Assembly: GCA_963677165.2 (NCBI GenBank) | Contig: CAXXSX010000001.1 | Coordinates: forward strand, 806,001-870,000 | From: JAFGXT01 sp963677165 | GTDB lineage: Bacteria > Verrucomicrobiota > Lentisphaeria > Victivallales > SZUA-371 | DNA: 64,000 nt | Reading direction: 5' to 3' | In this document: in pieces, positions 17,484-27,281 of the stretch | How the letters are laid out: each line of letters opens with the position of its first letter | How positions within the stretch are numbered: the stretch's first letter is position 1 | Made by a program: the position numbers and the translations under genes | Notes under the pieces: generated by a model | What the model was told of the DNA's origin: nothing | Databases searched by the model: none | What the model saw: the letters and a program-made list of their open reading frames with translations, nothing else

Positions 17484-19538
17484 TTAACTCCATTTGATCT
17501 TTTTTATTTTTTCCTGGAGTTCTTCAATCAACGAGTCTCCAACCACATCAGGAATAATTCCATTTATAACAAGATATTCCATTTCTGTTATTTCAGCGTC
17601 GTAAACCATCCTCTGTAAGAGATTACAAACTGCTGAATCAAGTTCTTTATTATGATGTTTTTTTAGTCTGTCAATGTGTTCCGTAGAGATTTTATTTAGC
17701 TTTTCAAAATAATCACTGCAATCCTGCAACAGGTCCGGATAAAGAGTATACATCTCTTGTGAGCCTTTAATCATTTTTAAAACCTGGGCGGTTCCATAGT
17801 GAATTGTAAAGCTCTTTTCGATATCATGGGTGAGAATACGGTTCAGGAAGATATGAGTTAATTTTCTTGACGGTATGATTTTAATCAGAAGACTGGTGAA
17901 ACGCTTTTCCAGCCTGAACTGCAGGCCTTCCCATCGAGTATATTCCGGCAGGTAGTTTGTTGAAGCTACGATATCAAAATGTTGTTCTGAAACAGACAGG
18001 AAGTTACGATAGGTCGAAGCCGACAGTAAGCCACGTCCGTGAAGATAATTGTATGAAGTCCGCATGATTGACAAACATTCGGTCCAGAGATTTCTGCTGA
18101 CCGTCATACGGTCGAAATTTGGACTATTCCTGAGCTCTTTGAGCGCCAGGGTTCTTTCCTCGACTTTTTGATTATATTTTTCACGCAGACTTTCTACTGA
18201 TTGGGGGGAAAACTCTTCTGCCACCGATAAAGCATTTATCCGCTCCAATCCTTTTTGACCAGCAAGAAGTCTGGCTACGACTGTTGCGCCGCTTGTAAAC
18301 GGATCAATAATATCCAGCTTTAGCCATCCCATTATCCGTTTTACAGTCGTTCCCTGGACCAGCAGGGTAAACAGTACAATTCCCAGTGTCAGGACTACCA
18401 GCAGATTACGGTGTTTGAAGTCATGGGGAAGACTCAGTACCAGGGCCATTGGTACTGCTCCGCGGAGACCGCCCCAGAACATGATAAGCTGGTAGCGCCA
18501 TTCAATTTTATCCGCTTTGCGAAGTTTGCCGAGAATCGGGCAAATTCCGAAGACCACAACAGCCCGGGCCACCAGTACTGCCAGGATTGCCCATGCAATA
18601 TACATGAACCAGTCACTTGATGATCCCTGTGATGGTTTCAGCAGCAACAAGTCCTCAGTGAATCCCAGTAACAGAAAAATAAAACTGTTTGCGACAAATG
18701 AGGCGAATTCCCAGAATTGCCCAAGGTATTCTTTTACCTCCACACTCATGTGGGCCTTGCCATAATAACTAATTACCAGTCCGGCACCAACAACTGACAT
18801 TACGCCGGAAAAACCTAATTTATCAGAAATAATAAAAGCGGTATAGGCTACAATGGAAGTGAGAGTAACCTGAACTAACGGATCATTTCCTGCGAATGAT
18901 ATGATAAATGTCATGATAAATCCGATCGCAGCTCCGATTAGAAGTCCGGCTAGAAAAACAATTGCGAATTCTTTTGCTCCGCCCATGCAGGCGCCTAAAG
19001 TTATTGGTTTGCCCGTTTTGATTATTTCCATAACGATAGAGAACATTACGATTGCGGTCGCGTCGTTGAACAGGCTTTCAGAATCAACCAGCATGGTAAG
19101 CCTTTTAGGAGCCCCCATTTCCTTGAATAGTCCGATTACCGCTACCGGGTCGGTTGCAGAAATTAGGGCACCGAATAACATGGCTCCACCGATTTCAAGA
19201 GGAGTTAAATAAAACACCGCAACGCCGGTAATCACAGTTGCAATTACAAGCCCGGGAGCCGCCAGGACCAGTGACGGGACCAGATTTTTCACCAGGCTTC
19301 TGGTATCCATGTTGACCGCGGCTTCAAAAATCAGTGCAGGAAGCAGGATGTAAAGTATCAGGTCCGGAGTGAGCTTGATGTTTGAGACATTCAGTCCGGA
19401 TCTGTCGCATACCAGCGAAAGACCAATTCCAACGAGAACCAGCCCGATTGTGTAAGGGAATTTAATTTTTTTGAAAAAAATAGCCGACACAGTTGCCGCA
19501 AAAAGCAGCATGACAATAATAAGAACGCCTTGAGCCAT
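17484..19538 (-). CDS. Cation:proton antiporter, CPA1 (NhaP/NHE) family
   Basis: A 684-residue inner-membrane exchanger of Na+ (or K+) for H+, for pH and salt homeostasis. The first ~410 residues contain about twelve hydrophobic helices with the CPA1 signatures ALISATDPVAVIGLF and DSESLFNDATAIVMF (the ND pair in the ion-binding helix), and WGGLRGAVPMALVLSLP later. The remaining ~270 residues are a hydrophilic, largely helical cytoplasmic domain, longer than in simple NhaP proteins and possibly regulatory. AGGAA lies 4 nt before the ATG. The cation preferred is not deducible. Confidence 0.92.
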   Translation of the reverse strand: MAQGVLIIVMLLFAATVSAIFFKKIKFPYTIGLVLVGIGLSLVCDRSGLNVSNIKLTPDLILYILLPALIFEAAVNMDTRSLVKNLVPSLVLAAPGLVIATVITGVAVFYLTPLEIGGAMLFGALISATDPVAVIGLFKEMGAPKRLTMLVDSESLFNDATAIVMFSIVMEIIKTGKPITLGACMGGAKEFAIVFLAGLLIGAAIGFIMTFIISFAGNDPLVQVTLTSIVAYTAFIISDKLGFSGVMSVVGAGLVISYYGKAHMSVEVKEYLGQFWEFASFVANSFIFLLLGFTEDLLLLKPSQGSSSDWFMYIAWAILAVLVARAVVVFGICPILGKLRKADKIEWRYQLIMFWGGLRGAVPMALVLSLPHDFKHRNLLVVLTLGIVLFTLLVQGTTVKRIMGWLKLDIIDPFTSGATVVARLLAGQKGLERINALSVAEEFSPQSVESLREKYNQKVEERTLALKELRNSPNFDRMTVSRNLWTECLSIMRTSYNYLHGRGLLSASTYRNFLSVSEQHFDIVASTNYLPEYTRWEGLQFRLEKRFTSLLIKIIPSRKLTHIFLNRILTHDIEKSFTIHYGTAQVLKMIKGSQEMYTLYPDLLQDCSDYFEKLNKISTEHIDRLKKHHNKELDSAVCNLLQRMVYDAEITEMEYLVINGIIPDVVGDSLIEELQEKIKKIKWS

Positions 19539-19705
19539 GATTCCTGTATTCCCCTAAATTAAGTTTATTGAACGGAGTTTTTCACATTATTCTGACTGCG
19601 TGAAAAAGTTATGGATATTTACTTGTTCTTGAAAAGATTAATTCACAAACACTATAAAATCAAATAACTTTGTAGCTATCTCATTATTTTCTTACAGATT
19701 CAGAA

Positions 19706-21229
19706 TTATTTAACCGGCAGGTAAAGTGAGAAAGTGCTTCCTTTGCCGACTTCCGATTCAACCATAATGTGACCGTTGTATTGTTTGAGAATATTATAGA
19801 CCAGGACAAGACCCAGTCCGCAATTGCTCTTTGTTGTAAAGAACGGGTCGAATATCCGCGACACGGTGTCTGTATTCATACCGCTGCCGTTATCTGAAAA
19901 ACGAACCAGCCAGTAAGTGCCGGGATCCGCTTGAGGCAGAGTGGCGGACATTGGCTGCAGAACATTGGCACGATCCAGAGATATTGTGATTTTTCCCGTG
20001 TTTTCAGATGATTTAATTGCCTCGGCCGCGTTAACCAGAATATTCCAGAAACAAAGCTTAAGTTGACCGCCCGGGATGGGGCAATCGGAATTTTCTTCAT
20101 CAATATTAACATCAAGCTCAATGCCGTCCAGCATTGACTTGCAGTCAGATATGGCATTATTGATTTCTTCTTCAATAAGAGACGAAGAATTTTCGATTGC
20201 TTTTTTTATGATTGACTCTGAATTTTTTGCTACTTCTTCGAGTTTTTCGATATCCAGTTTCAGTTTTTCTTTTAACTGAGCCTCATCTTCTACGTCCAGG
20301 TCGCTTTTGAGCATGTTAATGGCTTCGTTAATGGAATTAATGGTTTTCAAATATTCCATTTCGGTAAGAGCTTCTTCGCTTTCCCCGCTCTTCAGTATTC
20401 TGATAATGGCTGAAATATCTTCAGAATCCTGTGCCATTGGATAAACCGTAACATCAACTTTTTTCTTTTGACCGTCCGTGGAAATATAGCATTCCCGAGA
20501 AATATCTTCCTGGGTATCATATACTTCCTTAATGTCTCCTGCGCATTTTTCCAGTCCCGGCAGCAATTCCCAGATGATTCTGCCTATTGCGGTTTCCGCA
20601 TTGATTCCAGTAAATTCCGAGGCTGCCGAATTCCAATGGGTTATGCGGCCTGATTCGTTTGATAAAACGAGTGGAGCCGGGAGACCGTCGATAATGTGTT
20701 TCAGGTATTGATTTGCATCGTCTTCGTGCTGTTCGATTAAATATTTTTCGGTAAGGGCAAGAGCAATCTGGGACACAACGGTTGTGTCGAATGGTTTTTT
20801 TAGAATCAGCAGGTTGTCTTTTTTTCCAAAACGTTCGACGACTTCCTTCCAACTGTAAATTGAATGGGCTGAACACAGTACCACTTGGACTTTCTTATCA
20901 ACTCTCCAGATGTGTTCCAGAGTAATTACGCCATCCCAGCCTGGAGGCATTCTGATATCCAGGAAGATCAGAGCATAAGGTTTTCCCTGTTTGAGGGCTT
21001 CCTGAACCATCTCGTAAGCCTGTTGACCCTGTGAGGCAGTATGTATCACATACGGTTCCGGTGTAAAGTCTCGTTCATCAACCCTTGAAGAAGCGTGAAG
21101 TGTAGCCTTTACCCGCTCAACCAGTGAAGTTGTTTCATTGCGTTTAAATGAATTCAACAGATGCTGTGAAAGCTGTTCTCTGAAATCATGGTTGTCATCG
21201 ACAATTAAAATACGTTTTTCCCGATCCAT
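19706..21229 (-). CDS. Receiver-PAS-HATPase protein lacking a visible phosphoacceptor histidine
   Basis: A 507-residue cytoplasmic signalling protein. The start at 21229 (MDREKRILIVDDN) is chosen for GGGGA directly upstream; an ATG at 21298 lacks this. Residues ~5-165 are a receiver domain with DD near the start, phosphoacceptor Asp91 in LDIRMPPGWDG and the KKPF lysine, with an extra ~30-residue insertion before the second strand. A PAS domain follows (~170-295; GRITHWNSAASEFTG). Residues ~300-385 are Glu/Lys-rich coiled coil with no histidine. The last ~115 residues are an ATPase domain with NILVNAAEAIK (N box), DNGSGM (G1), FDPFFTTK (F box) and GLGLVLVYNI (G2). It either phosphorylates elsewhere or works in trans. 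Confidence 0.88.
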   Translation of the reverse strand: MDREKRILIVDDNHDFREQLSQHLLNSFKRNETTSLVERVKATLHASSRVDERDFTPEPYVIHTASQGQQAYEMVQEALKQGKPYALIFLDIRMPPGWDGVITLEHIWRVDKKVQVVLCSAHSIYSWKEVVERFGKKDNLLILKKPFDTTVVSQIALALTEKYLIEQHEDDANQYLKHIIDGLPAPLVLSNESGRITHWNSAASEFTGINAETAIGRIIWELLPGLEKCAGDIKEVYDTQEDISRECYISTDGQKKKVDVTVYPMAQDSEDISAIIRILKSGESEEALTEMEYLKTINSINEAINMLKSDLDVEDEAQLKEKLKLDIEKLEEVAKNSESIIKKAIENSSSLIEEEINNAISDCKSMLDGIELDVNIDEENSDCPIPGGQLKLCFWNILVNAAEAIKSSENTGKITISLDRANVLQPMSATLPQADPGTYWLVRFSDNGSGMNTDTVSRIFDPFFTTKSNCGLGLVLVYNILKQYNGHIMVESEVGKGSTFSLYLPVK

Positions 21230-21421
21230 ATTTCCCCGCCTTATATAATTTCGCAAAATTTCAATTTCTTTTGATAACTCTATATTAGATTTATGCATTT
21301 CTCAAGCCGATTATGATAAATTGCTCTTTTTTTGAATATATATCCATAAAACTATATTGAAAAATAATTATAAAAAATTATTATATTTTATAGGAAAGGA
21401 CAATTTTAATTTTATAGAAAA

Positions 21422-21841
21422 ATGTCAATTTTCAGAAAAAATCAAAAATTATATGAGCTTCTTGCCGAGTTTTACGAGTGTTTGGCGGAAATGGAACAAT
21501 TCCGACAGGCACAGCATCATATAAATTCTTTTCTTGCTGACGATCAGGCCCGGCATCATTATGAGAAGTTGCTTGATCTGGAGGAGGTACTTCATCGTAA
21601 ACAGCACGACGGGAATCTGACTGAGGATGATCTCAGCAAATATAAGCACATTAATGATAAGCTTCTTGATATGCCGGGGGCCGAGGAATTTTTCTCCGCA
21701 CAGGATGAGCTTGAGAACATTCATCTGCAGATAATGAACTTTATCGGCATTGCCATTGAAACCGGACAGACTCCTTCCCCGGAAGAAATTGATGAGTACA
21801 ACAAGCTCTATCACGCTGAAAATTCCACCGATAAGAAATAG
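21422..21841 (+). CDS. YlbF/YmcA-like helical protein
   Basis: A 139-residue all-helical protein whose pattern (LYELLAEFYECLAEMEQFRQAQ, then DDQARHHYEKLLDLEE, and FFSAQDELENIHLQIMNFIG) resembles the YlbF/YmcA family, known in Bacillus as an RNase Y-specificity complex. The assignment is tentative. There is no good Shine-Dalgarno before the ATG (AGGAAAGGA is about 22 nt away). It is divergent from the receiver-PAS gene. Confidence 0.65.
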   Translation: MSIFRKNQKLYELLAEFYECLAEMEQFRQAQHHINSFLADDQARHHYEKLLDLEEVLHRKQHDGNLTEDDLSKYKHINDKLLDMPGAEEFFSAQDELENIHLQIMNFIGIAIETGQTPSPEEIDEYNKLYHAENSTDKK

Positions 21842-21872
21842 AAAATCCAGTTTTAGAGATATCCTTATGTAC

Positions 21873-21901
21873 TTGAAAATTCGGGGTATACGAACTATAT
21901 T
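21873..21901 (+). promoter_or_regulatory. Sigma70-like promoter upstream of the 21948 gene and glpK
   Basis: TTGAAA (21873-21878), 17-bp spacer, TATATT (21896-21901). It lies 46 bp before the next start codon. Confidence 0.55.
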
Positions 21902-21947
21902 ATAGCGTTGGTTGCAGGATTGTTTTGCTGATTTTTAAGGATACGGT

Positions 21948-22355
21948 ATGCAGTTGGAAGTAGGTTATAATTCCCGGATTCTTCCCGCCAGTGAGCAGGG
22001 AATCCCTTTTGCAATTCGTAATTTGCCCGGTATGAATGAGAACAATAGCTTTGTCATTCTTTCTGATGGAGAAGGGCGTTCTATTCAGGTTAGCGGGGGA
22101 AATGGTCAATTTCAACTAGAGTATTCCGAGAATTTTGGGAAGAAACTGTACTGGGCTGGTAAAGAACTTTCGGAAGAGGATGTCGTGAAGGCATTTTGGT
22201 CATTTTGGAAACAGGATGGTGGTTATCGCAAAAACATTACTTGGCAAAGTGACACTTCGACTTCTGAAAAATTTCTGCTTGCCGTGGTTGCGGTAATTAT
22301 AGGAGGGCTGGCTTTTTATACCGGAATGCTGGTATTTAAAGAGCTGCTTTTTTGA
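21948..22355 (+). CDS. Hypothetical protein with C-terminal membrane helix
   Basis: A 135-residue protein with AAGGA upstream of the ATG. The first ~105 residues are hydrophilic and look beta-rich (SFVILSDGEGRSIQVSGG); the C-terminus has a single membrane helix (KFLLAVVAVIIGGLAFYTGM), giving a tail-anchored topology. I do not recognise the family. It precedes glpK by 36 nt on the same strand and may share its promoter. Confidence 0.65.
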   Translation: MQLEVGYNSRILPASEQGIPFAIRNLPGMNENNSFVILSDGEGRSIQVSGGNGQFQLEYSENFGKKLYWAGKELSEEDVVKAFWSFWKQDGGYRKNITWQSDTSTSEKFLLAVVAVIIGGLAFYTGMLVFKELLF

Positions 22356-22391
22356 TACTTTACCTGTGAGAAAATAACTCTGGGGGAATTG

Positions 22392-23888
22392 ATGGATAAA
22401 AAATATGTCCTTGCGCTAGATCAGGGAACTACCAGTTCACGTGCAATCCTTTTTGATCGGGAATCTAACATTGCCGCAGTTGCTATCCGGGAATTTCGTC
22501 AGATTTATCCTCAGGCCGGCTGGGTTGAACATGATCCTCTGGAAATCTGGGAGTCCCAACACGAAGTAATTGGTGAGGTTTTGTTTAAAAGCCGCATTTC
22601 TCCTGATAACATAGCGGCTATTGGGATTACGAATCAGCGCGAAACAACCATCGTATGGGATCGCAATACTGGAATGCCGGTTTATAACGCCATTGTCTGG
22701 CAATGCCGCAGAACAGCGGGTATATGTGATGAATTGAAAGAACGCGGTCTGGAGCCTTATATTCGGGAAAATACCGGACTTCTGCTTGACGCCTATTTTT
22801 CCGGAACAAAACTTAAGTGGATTCTTGATAATGTAAACGGAGTAGCAGAAAAGGCTGCTGCCGGAGATTTGCTGTTTGGCACGGTCGATTCATGGCTGAT
22901 CTGGAAATTAACCGGCGGAAAGGTGCATGTGACCGATTATACCAATGCTTCGCGTACCATGCTTTTTAATATCAAAACCCTGAAGTGGGACGAAAAACTT
23001 TTAAATGAACTTAATATTCCGGCTTTTGTCCTGCCGCGGGTTGTTCCATCGTCCGGAGAGGTTGGACTGGCTGATTGTGAATATTTGTTTGGAGCAAAGA
23101 TTCCGATAGCCGGAATTGCCGGTGATCAGCAGTCAGCGCTGTTTGGGCAGGGCGCAACTTCCGAAGGCGATATGAAAAATACCTACGGAACCGGATGTTT
23201 TCTACTGATGAATACCGGCAATAAATTTGTCAACTCTCAAAGTGGGCTAATTACTACTCTTTCTGCTCAGACCTTACCGGAGAAACCTGCTTATGCCCTT
23301 GAAGGCAGTGTGTTTATCGGCGGTGCGGTTGTGCAGTGGCTCCGTGATGAACTAGGCTTTATTAAAGATTCCGGGGATATTCGTAAGCTGGCGGCGGAAG
23401 TTCCTGATTCAGGCGGCGTATATGTGGTTCCGGCGTTTGCCGGACTTGGCGCGCCGTACTGGGATATGTATGCCAGGGGGATGATTCTCGGACTGACCCG
23501 AGGAACCGGTCGGGCGCATATTGCACGGGCGGCGGTCGAGTCGATTGCCTGGCAGTCGAAAGATTTGATTGAGGCGATGAAGGCCGATTCTCATCGTGAT
23601 ATTACTCACCTCAGGGTAGATGGTGGCGCGGCGGTGGATGATCTAATGTTGCAATTTCAAGCGGATATTACCGGCATTGAAGTGGAACGTCCTGCCTGTA
23701 TGGAAACGACTGCGTTGGGAGCCGCCTATCTTGCCGGCTTGGCGGTAGGTTTTTGGAAACTAGACGAACTTTCCGCTCACGATCCAGAACATGTATTTAT
23801 TCCCGTAATGGATGAATCCGAACGAACTTCCCGCTATGCCCGCTGGAAAAGCGCGGTAAAATGTGCCTCAGCCTGGCAACAGGACTAA
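22392..23888 (+). CDS. glpK: Glycerol kinase
   Basis: Phosphorylates glycerol to sn-glycerol 3-phosphate with ATP in the cytoplasm. It is a 498-residue FGGY-family protein of normal length: the N-terminal phosphate loop LALDQGTTSSRAILFD, the glycerol-binding GITNQRETTIVWD, IAGDQQSALFGQ and YGTGCFLLMNTG of the ATPase core, and the FGGY C-terminal signature ALGAAYLAGLAVGFW. Start ATG at 22392 with GGGGGAATTG before it. No glpF or glpD is adjacent. Confidence 0.95.
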   Translation: MDKKYVLALDQGTTSSRAILFDRESNIAAVAIREFRQIYPQAGWVEHDPLEIWESQHEVIGEVLFKSRISPDNIAAIGITNQRETTIVWDRNTGMPVYNAIVWQCRRTAGICDELKERGLEPYIRENTGLLLDAYFSGTKLKWILDNVNGVAEKAAAGDLLFGTVDSWLIWKLTGGKVHVTDYTNASRTMLFNIKTLKWDEKLLNELNIPAFVLPRVVPSSGEVGLADCEYLFGAKIPIAGIAGDQQSALFGQGATSEGDMKNTYGTGCFLLMNTGNKFVNSQSGLITTLSAQTLPEKPAYALEGSVFIGGAVVQWLRDELGFIKDSGDIRKLAAEVPDSGGVYVVPAFAGLGAPYWDMYARGMILGLTRGTGRAHIARAAVESIAWQSKDLIEAMKADSHRDITHLRVDGGAAVDDLMLQFQADITGIEVERPACMETTALGAAYLAGLAVGFWKLDELSAHDPEHVFIPVMDESERTSRYARWKSAVKCASAWQQD

Positions 23889-23960
23889 AGTTCTTTCGTT
23901 ATCTGTTCCTTCACTTCTCTTGAGCTGATTATCAAACCTGATAAATTCAATGTTTTTCCC

Positions 23961-24027
23961 GCTTCCGTAAGGAGCGTCAGCTACTGGAGTTTGAAACGGT
24001 ATCAACGCCGTCCGTTATACGGACAAA
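23961..24027 (+). repeat. 67-bp intergenic repeat, copy B
   Basis: Gap-free alignment to copy A (3527-3593, minus strand) with 57 of 67 bases identical. The hairpin GTCCGT-TAT-ACGGAC is conserved in its arms. It lies between glpK and the RND operon (convergent ends), directly beside the RND terminator. Confidence 0.75.
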
Positions 24028-24055
24028 AAAGGCCCGCCTGAGGGGGCAGGCGGAC
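24025..24055 (-). terminator. Rho-independent terminator of the RND efflux operon
   Basis: The stem CCGCCTG (24034-24040) / CAGGCGG (24047-24053) is followed on the minus strand by GGCC and six T residues (A-run 24025-24030 on the plus strand). Confidence 0.75.
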
Positions 24056-24076
24056 CGAGGGGGGAGGGGAGAGGGA

Positions 24077-27000
24077 TTATTCTATTTTATTATCTTCCGT
24101 CGGGTGTTTATGGAAAACCTTACGGAATAGATTATTTACTCTTTCACGATTTCTCTGGAACATTGCGTATAGCGCCGGAACAAAGATTACACCGATCAAT
24201 GTTGCAACTATCATTCCGGAGAATGTTGTGCAGCCAATCGCTCTTCGACTTCCTGCGCCGGCTCCAGTCGCAATTACCATCGGGAAAACCCCGAGAACGA
24301 AGGAGTAGGCAGTCATCAGAACAGCGCGGTAGCGGACTTTAGCTCCGCTCAAGGCTGCTTCTTCGATCGATGCTCCGTTTTCGCGTTCCTGTTTGGAGAA
24401 TTCAACAATAAGAATTGCATTCTTACTTGCCAGAGCCACCAGCATTACCAGTCCAAGCTGAGCATAAATACTCAGAGGCATACCGAACACAAACTTCATA
24501 CCGGCGAGAGCTCCGAGTACGGCCACTGTTACCGATGTGATAACGGAAAGCGGAACGGTCCAGCTTTCGTACTGTGCCACCAGGAACAGGTAACCAAAGA
24601 GCATGGCAAATGCCATGAGAATAACGATTTTACCGGCATTCTGGCGTTCTTGATAACTCATTCCCGTCCAAGCTACACGATAATCTTTCGGCAGGGTTGT
24701 TTGGGCCAGGGATTCAACTTCGTTCATCAACTGTCCGCTACTTACTCCAGGTACGGACTGTGCCTGGACTTCTGCTGACATAAACTGATTGAACCGGTCA
24801 ATCTGCCGAGGACCAGCCTGGAACTTCAATGTTGCAAGCGCGGTCAACGGTACCATTTGACCGTTATCATTCATCACACTGATTTCCTCAATATCTTTGA
24901 TCGTACTGCGGTTTTTGGCTTTTGACTGCATTTTGACCTTAAAGGAATAGCCGTAAAGGTTAAAGTCATTGACATAAGAAGATGCCAGTTTACTCTGCAG
25001 AGTAGTAAACACCCGGCTGACCGGAACATTTAACGCTTCGCATTTTTTGCGGTCAAGGTCCAGGTACAACTGCGGCGTATTTGCATCAAACATACTGAAT
25101 GCATAAACCGTTGACGGTGATATGTTAAGTTTTATAATAATTCCTCTTAACGATGACGCCAGCTCCTGTGGAGTCTGGTCGCCTGTGGCTTGCAGCATAA
25201 AACTGACTCCGCCTGTAACTCCGAGTCCCATGATGGCCGGTGGCTTAAATACTTTGATTGTCGCTTGTGGAATACCGGCATATTGAATATTCAGTTGTTT
25301 CATGATTGTATCAATATTCATGTCTTTCAGCTTTTCGCCTTTGAAAAAGCTTTTAATCATATCCCAGTAGGAGGGAATTCGGTCATCCCAATCCTCAAGC
25401 ATGGCAATCATCATTGACATATTCTCACCGTTACCACCAATCAAACTGAATCCGCTGATTGCGATAACATCTCTAACGCCTGGAATTTTCTTGGCGATTT
25501 CCGATGCTTTGAACATTACCTCGTCAGTTCGTTTCAAGGTTGCCCCGGGAGGTAACTGAACCGCACAGAAAAGAGCTCCTTTATCTTCCCCTGGCAGGAA
25601 CGACTGATTAGTATGATTGTACAGGAAGTAAATTCCGGTGATAATTCCCGCGAACAAAATAAACGTAATAAATCCGTATCGAACCAGGAATCGGGCAATA
25701 TTCAGATAACAATGTTCCCGCCAGAAATTGAGGCAAACATTAAACCATCTGAATGGTCCGCGTGGCGGACGATGATGGCGCAGCAGCAGGGCACATAATG
25801 CCGGGCTGAGCGTCAGGGCGTTTACGGTAGACAATACCAGAGCTGTACACATGGTTACGGCAAACTGACGGTAAATAATACCAACCATTCCGCCGTAGAA
25901 ACCGATAGGTGCGAAAACTGCCAGCAATACCAGCGTGGTTGAAAGGATCGCGCCTGTAACCTGTTCCATGGCTTTATATGCTGCTTCTCGCGGCGATAAG
26001 TGTTCTTCCTCAATGAGTCGCATTACGTTTTCGACCACCACAATGGCATCGTCCACCACCGACCCGATAGCGAGGATCAGGGCAAACAGTGTAAGTACAT
26101 TGGCACTGAATCCAAGTAGGTATAGCACAATGAATGTTCCGATCAATGAGACCGGGATTGTTATGGTTGGTATTAATGTTGCACGCCAGTCCTGTAGGAA
26201 AATCCAGGTAATAAGTACCACCAGAATCATGGTCAGAACAAGCGTTACAATGATTTCCTTCATCGTGGCTCGGATAAATTTTGTCGGGTCATAAGCCAAG
26301 GTGTAGGTCATGCCTTCCGGGAAATATTGAGAGAGTTCTTTTACCTTGTCTTTGGCTAAGTCAATTACGTTTAGCGCATTTGCCTCATCGTTTCGGTAGA
26401 TAGCCATTGCTACGCAGGGTTCATTGTTATAATAGCTGTTTCCTGAATAACTGCTGGCTCCCAACTCAACTTTCGCAACGTCTTTCAATTTTAACTGACT
26501 GCCGTGGCTACCGCTTCTGATAATGATATTTTCAAAATCTTCAGGCGTTTTAAGACGACCGGTTGTATTGATTTTATATTGAATATAATCATTACTCTTT
26601 TCAGCCCCGATTGAACCTGCCGCTGCCTGAATATTCTGAGCCTGAATGGCGGCAGAGATTTCACTTGGAGAAACTTTTAGAGCTGTCATCCGGAGCGGAT
26701 CAAGCCAGACGCGCATGGAGTATTCAAGTTCGCCAAAAATATTAACGTAACTGATACCATCAATACGTGACAGTTCATCTTTGATCTTCATGCTGACGTA
26801 ATTACTCATGAAGAGCTTGCTTTGCTTGGTTGACGAAAAGTTAAATACACCAAGAATATCTGAAGACTGTTTTTTGACTGTAATTCCCTGGTCAACCACA
26901 TCGGATGGGAGTGAAGGTTCTGCACGCTGGATCGCATTCTGTACATTCACCTGGGCGATGTCGGTGTCAGTTCCTGATTTGAAGGTAACAGACAGGGTGT

Positions 27001-27265
27001 AGTTACCGCTATTATCTGACTGAGAGGTGAAATAGATCATATCTTCGACCCCGTTTACCTCTGACTCCAGTGGAGCGGCGACTGTATCAGCCATAACCTG
27101 TGCGCTGGCTCCTGGATAGTAGGCTCTGACGACGATCTGCGGCGGGGCCACCTCGGGGTATTCCGCAATTGGAATGTTATTTATGCACATCAACCCGGCA
27201 ATGACGATCGCCAGAGAGATCACCATTGCCAGTTTAGGACGGCGTATGAATATTGCTGAAATCAT
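24077..27265 (-). CDS. RND efflux transporter, HAE1 (AcrB-like) inner-membrane pump
   Basis: A 1062-residue proton-driven multidrug exporter of normal AcrB length. The start at 27265 (MISAIFIRRPKLAMV) is chosen because AAGGAAA lies 9 nt upstream. Signs: the first helix with IPIAEYPEVAPPQIVV; the periplasmic porter domains; and helix 4 with IGSVVDDAIVVVENVM carrying the proton-relay Asp pair. The TGAGAGSRRAIG segment and terminal helices follow. It would form a trimer with the adjacent adaptor. No outer-membrane channel gene is in the operon. Confidence 0.94.
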   Translation of the reverse strand: MISAIFIRRPKLAMVISLAIVIAGLMCINNIPIAEYPEVAPPQIVVRAYYPGASAQVMADTVAAPLESEVNGVEDMIYFTSQSDNSGNYTLSVTFKSGTDTDIAQVNVQNAIQRAEPSLPSDVVDQGITVKKQSSDILGVFNFSSTKQSKLFMSNYVSMKIKDELSRIDGISYVNIFGELEYSMRVWLDPLRMTALKVSPSEISAAIQAQNIQAAAGSIGAEKSNDYIQYKINTTGRLKTPEDFENIIIRSGSHGSQLKLKDVAKVELGASSYSGNSYYNNEPCVAMAIYRNDEANALNVIDLAKDKVKELSQYFPEGMTYTLAYDPTKFIRATMKEIIVTLVLTMILVVLITWIFLQDWRATLIPTITIPVSLIGTFIVLYLLGFSANVLTLFALILAIGSVVDDAIVVVENVMRLIEEEHLSPREAAYKAMEQVTGAILSTTLVLLAVFAPIGFYGGMVGIIYRQFAVTMCTALVLSTVNALTLSPALCALLLRHHRPPRGPFRWFNVCLNFWREHCYLNIARFLVRYGFITFILFAGIITGIYFLYNHTNQSFLPGEDKGALFCAVQLPPGATLKRTDEVMFKASEIAKKIPGVRDVIAISGFSLIGGNGENMSMMIAMLEDWDDRIPSYWDMIKSFFKGEKLKDMNIDTIMKQLNIQYAGIPQATIKVFKPPAIMGLGVTGGVSFMLQATGDQTPQELASSLRGIIIKLNISPSTVYAFSMFDANTPQLYLDLDRKKCEALNVPVSRVFTTLQSKLASSYVNDFNLYGYSFKVKMQSKAKNRSTIKDIEEISVMNDNGQMVPLTALATLKFQAGPRQIDRFNQFMSAEVQAQSVPGVSSGQLMNEVESLAQTTLPKDYRVAWTGMSYQERQNAGKIVILMAFAMLFGYLFLVAQYESWTVPLSVITSVTVAVLGALAGMKFVFGMPLSIYAQLGLVMLVALASKNAILIVEFSKQERENGASIEEAALSGAKVRYRAVLMTAYSFVLGVFPMVIATGAGAGSRRAIGCTTFSGMIVATLIGVIFVPALYAMFQRNRERVNNLFRKVFHKHPTEDNKIE

Positions 27266-27281
27266 TATGCTGTTTCCTTTA

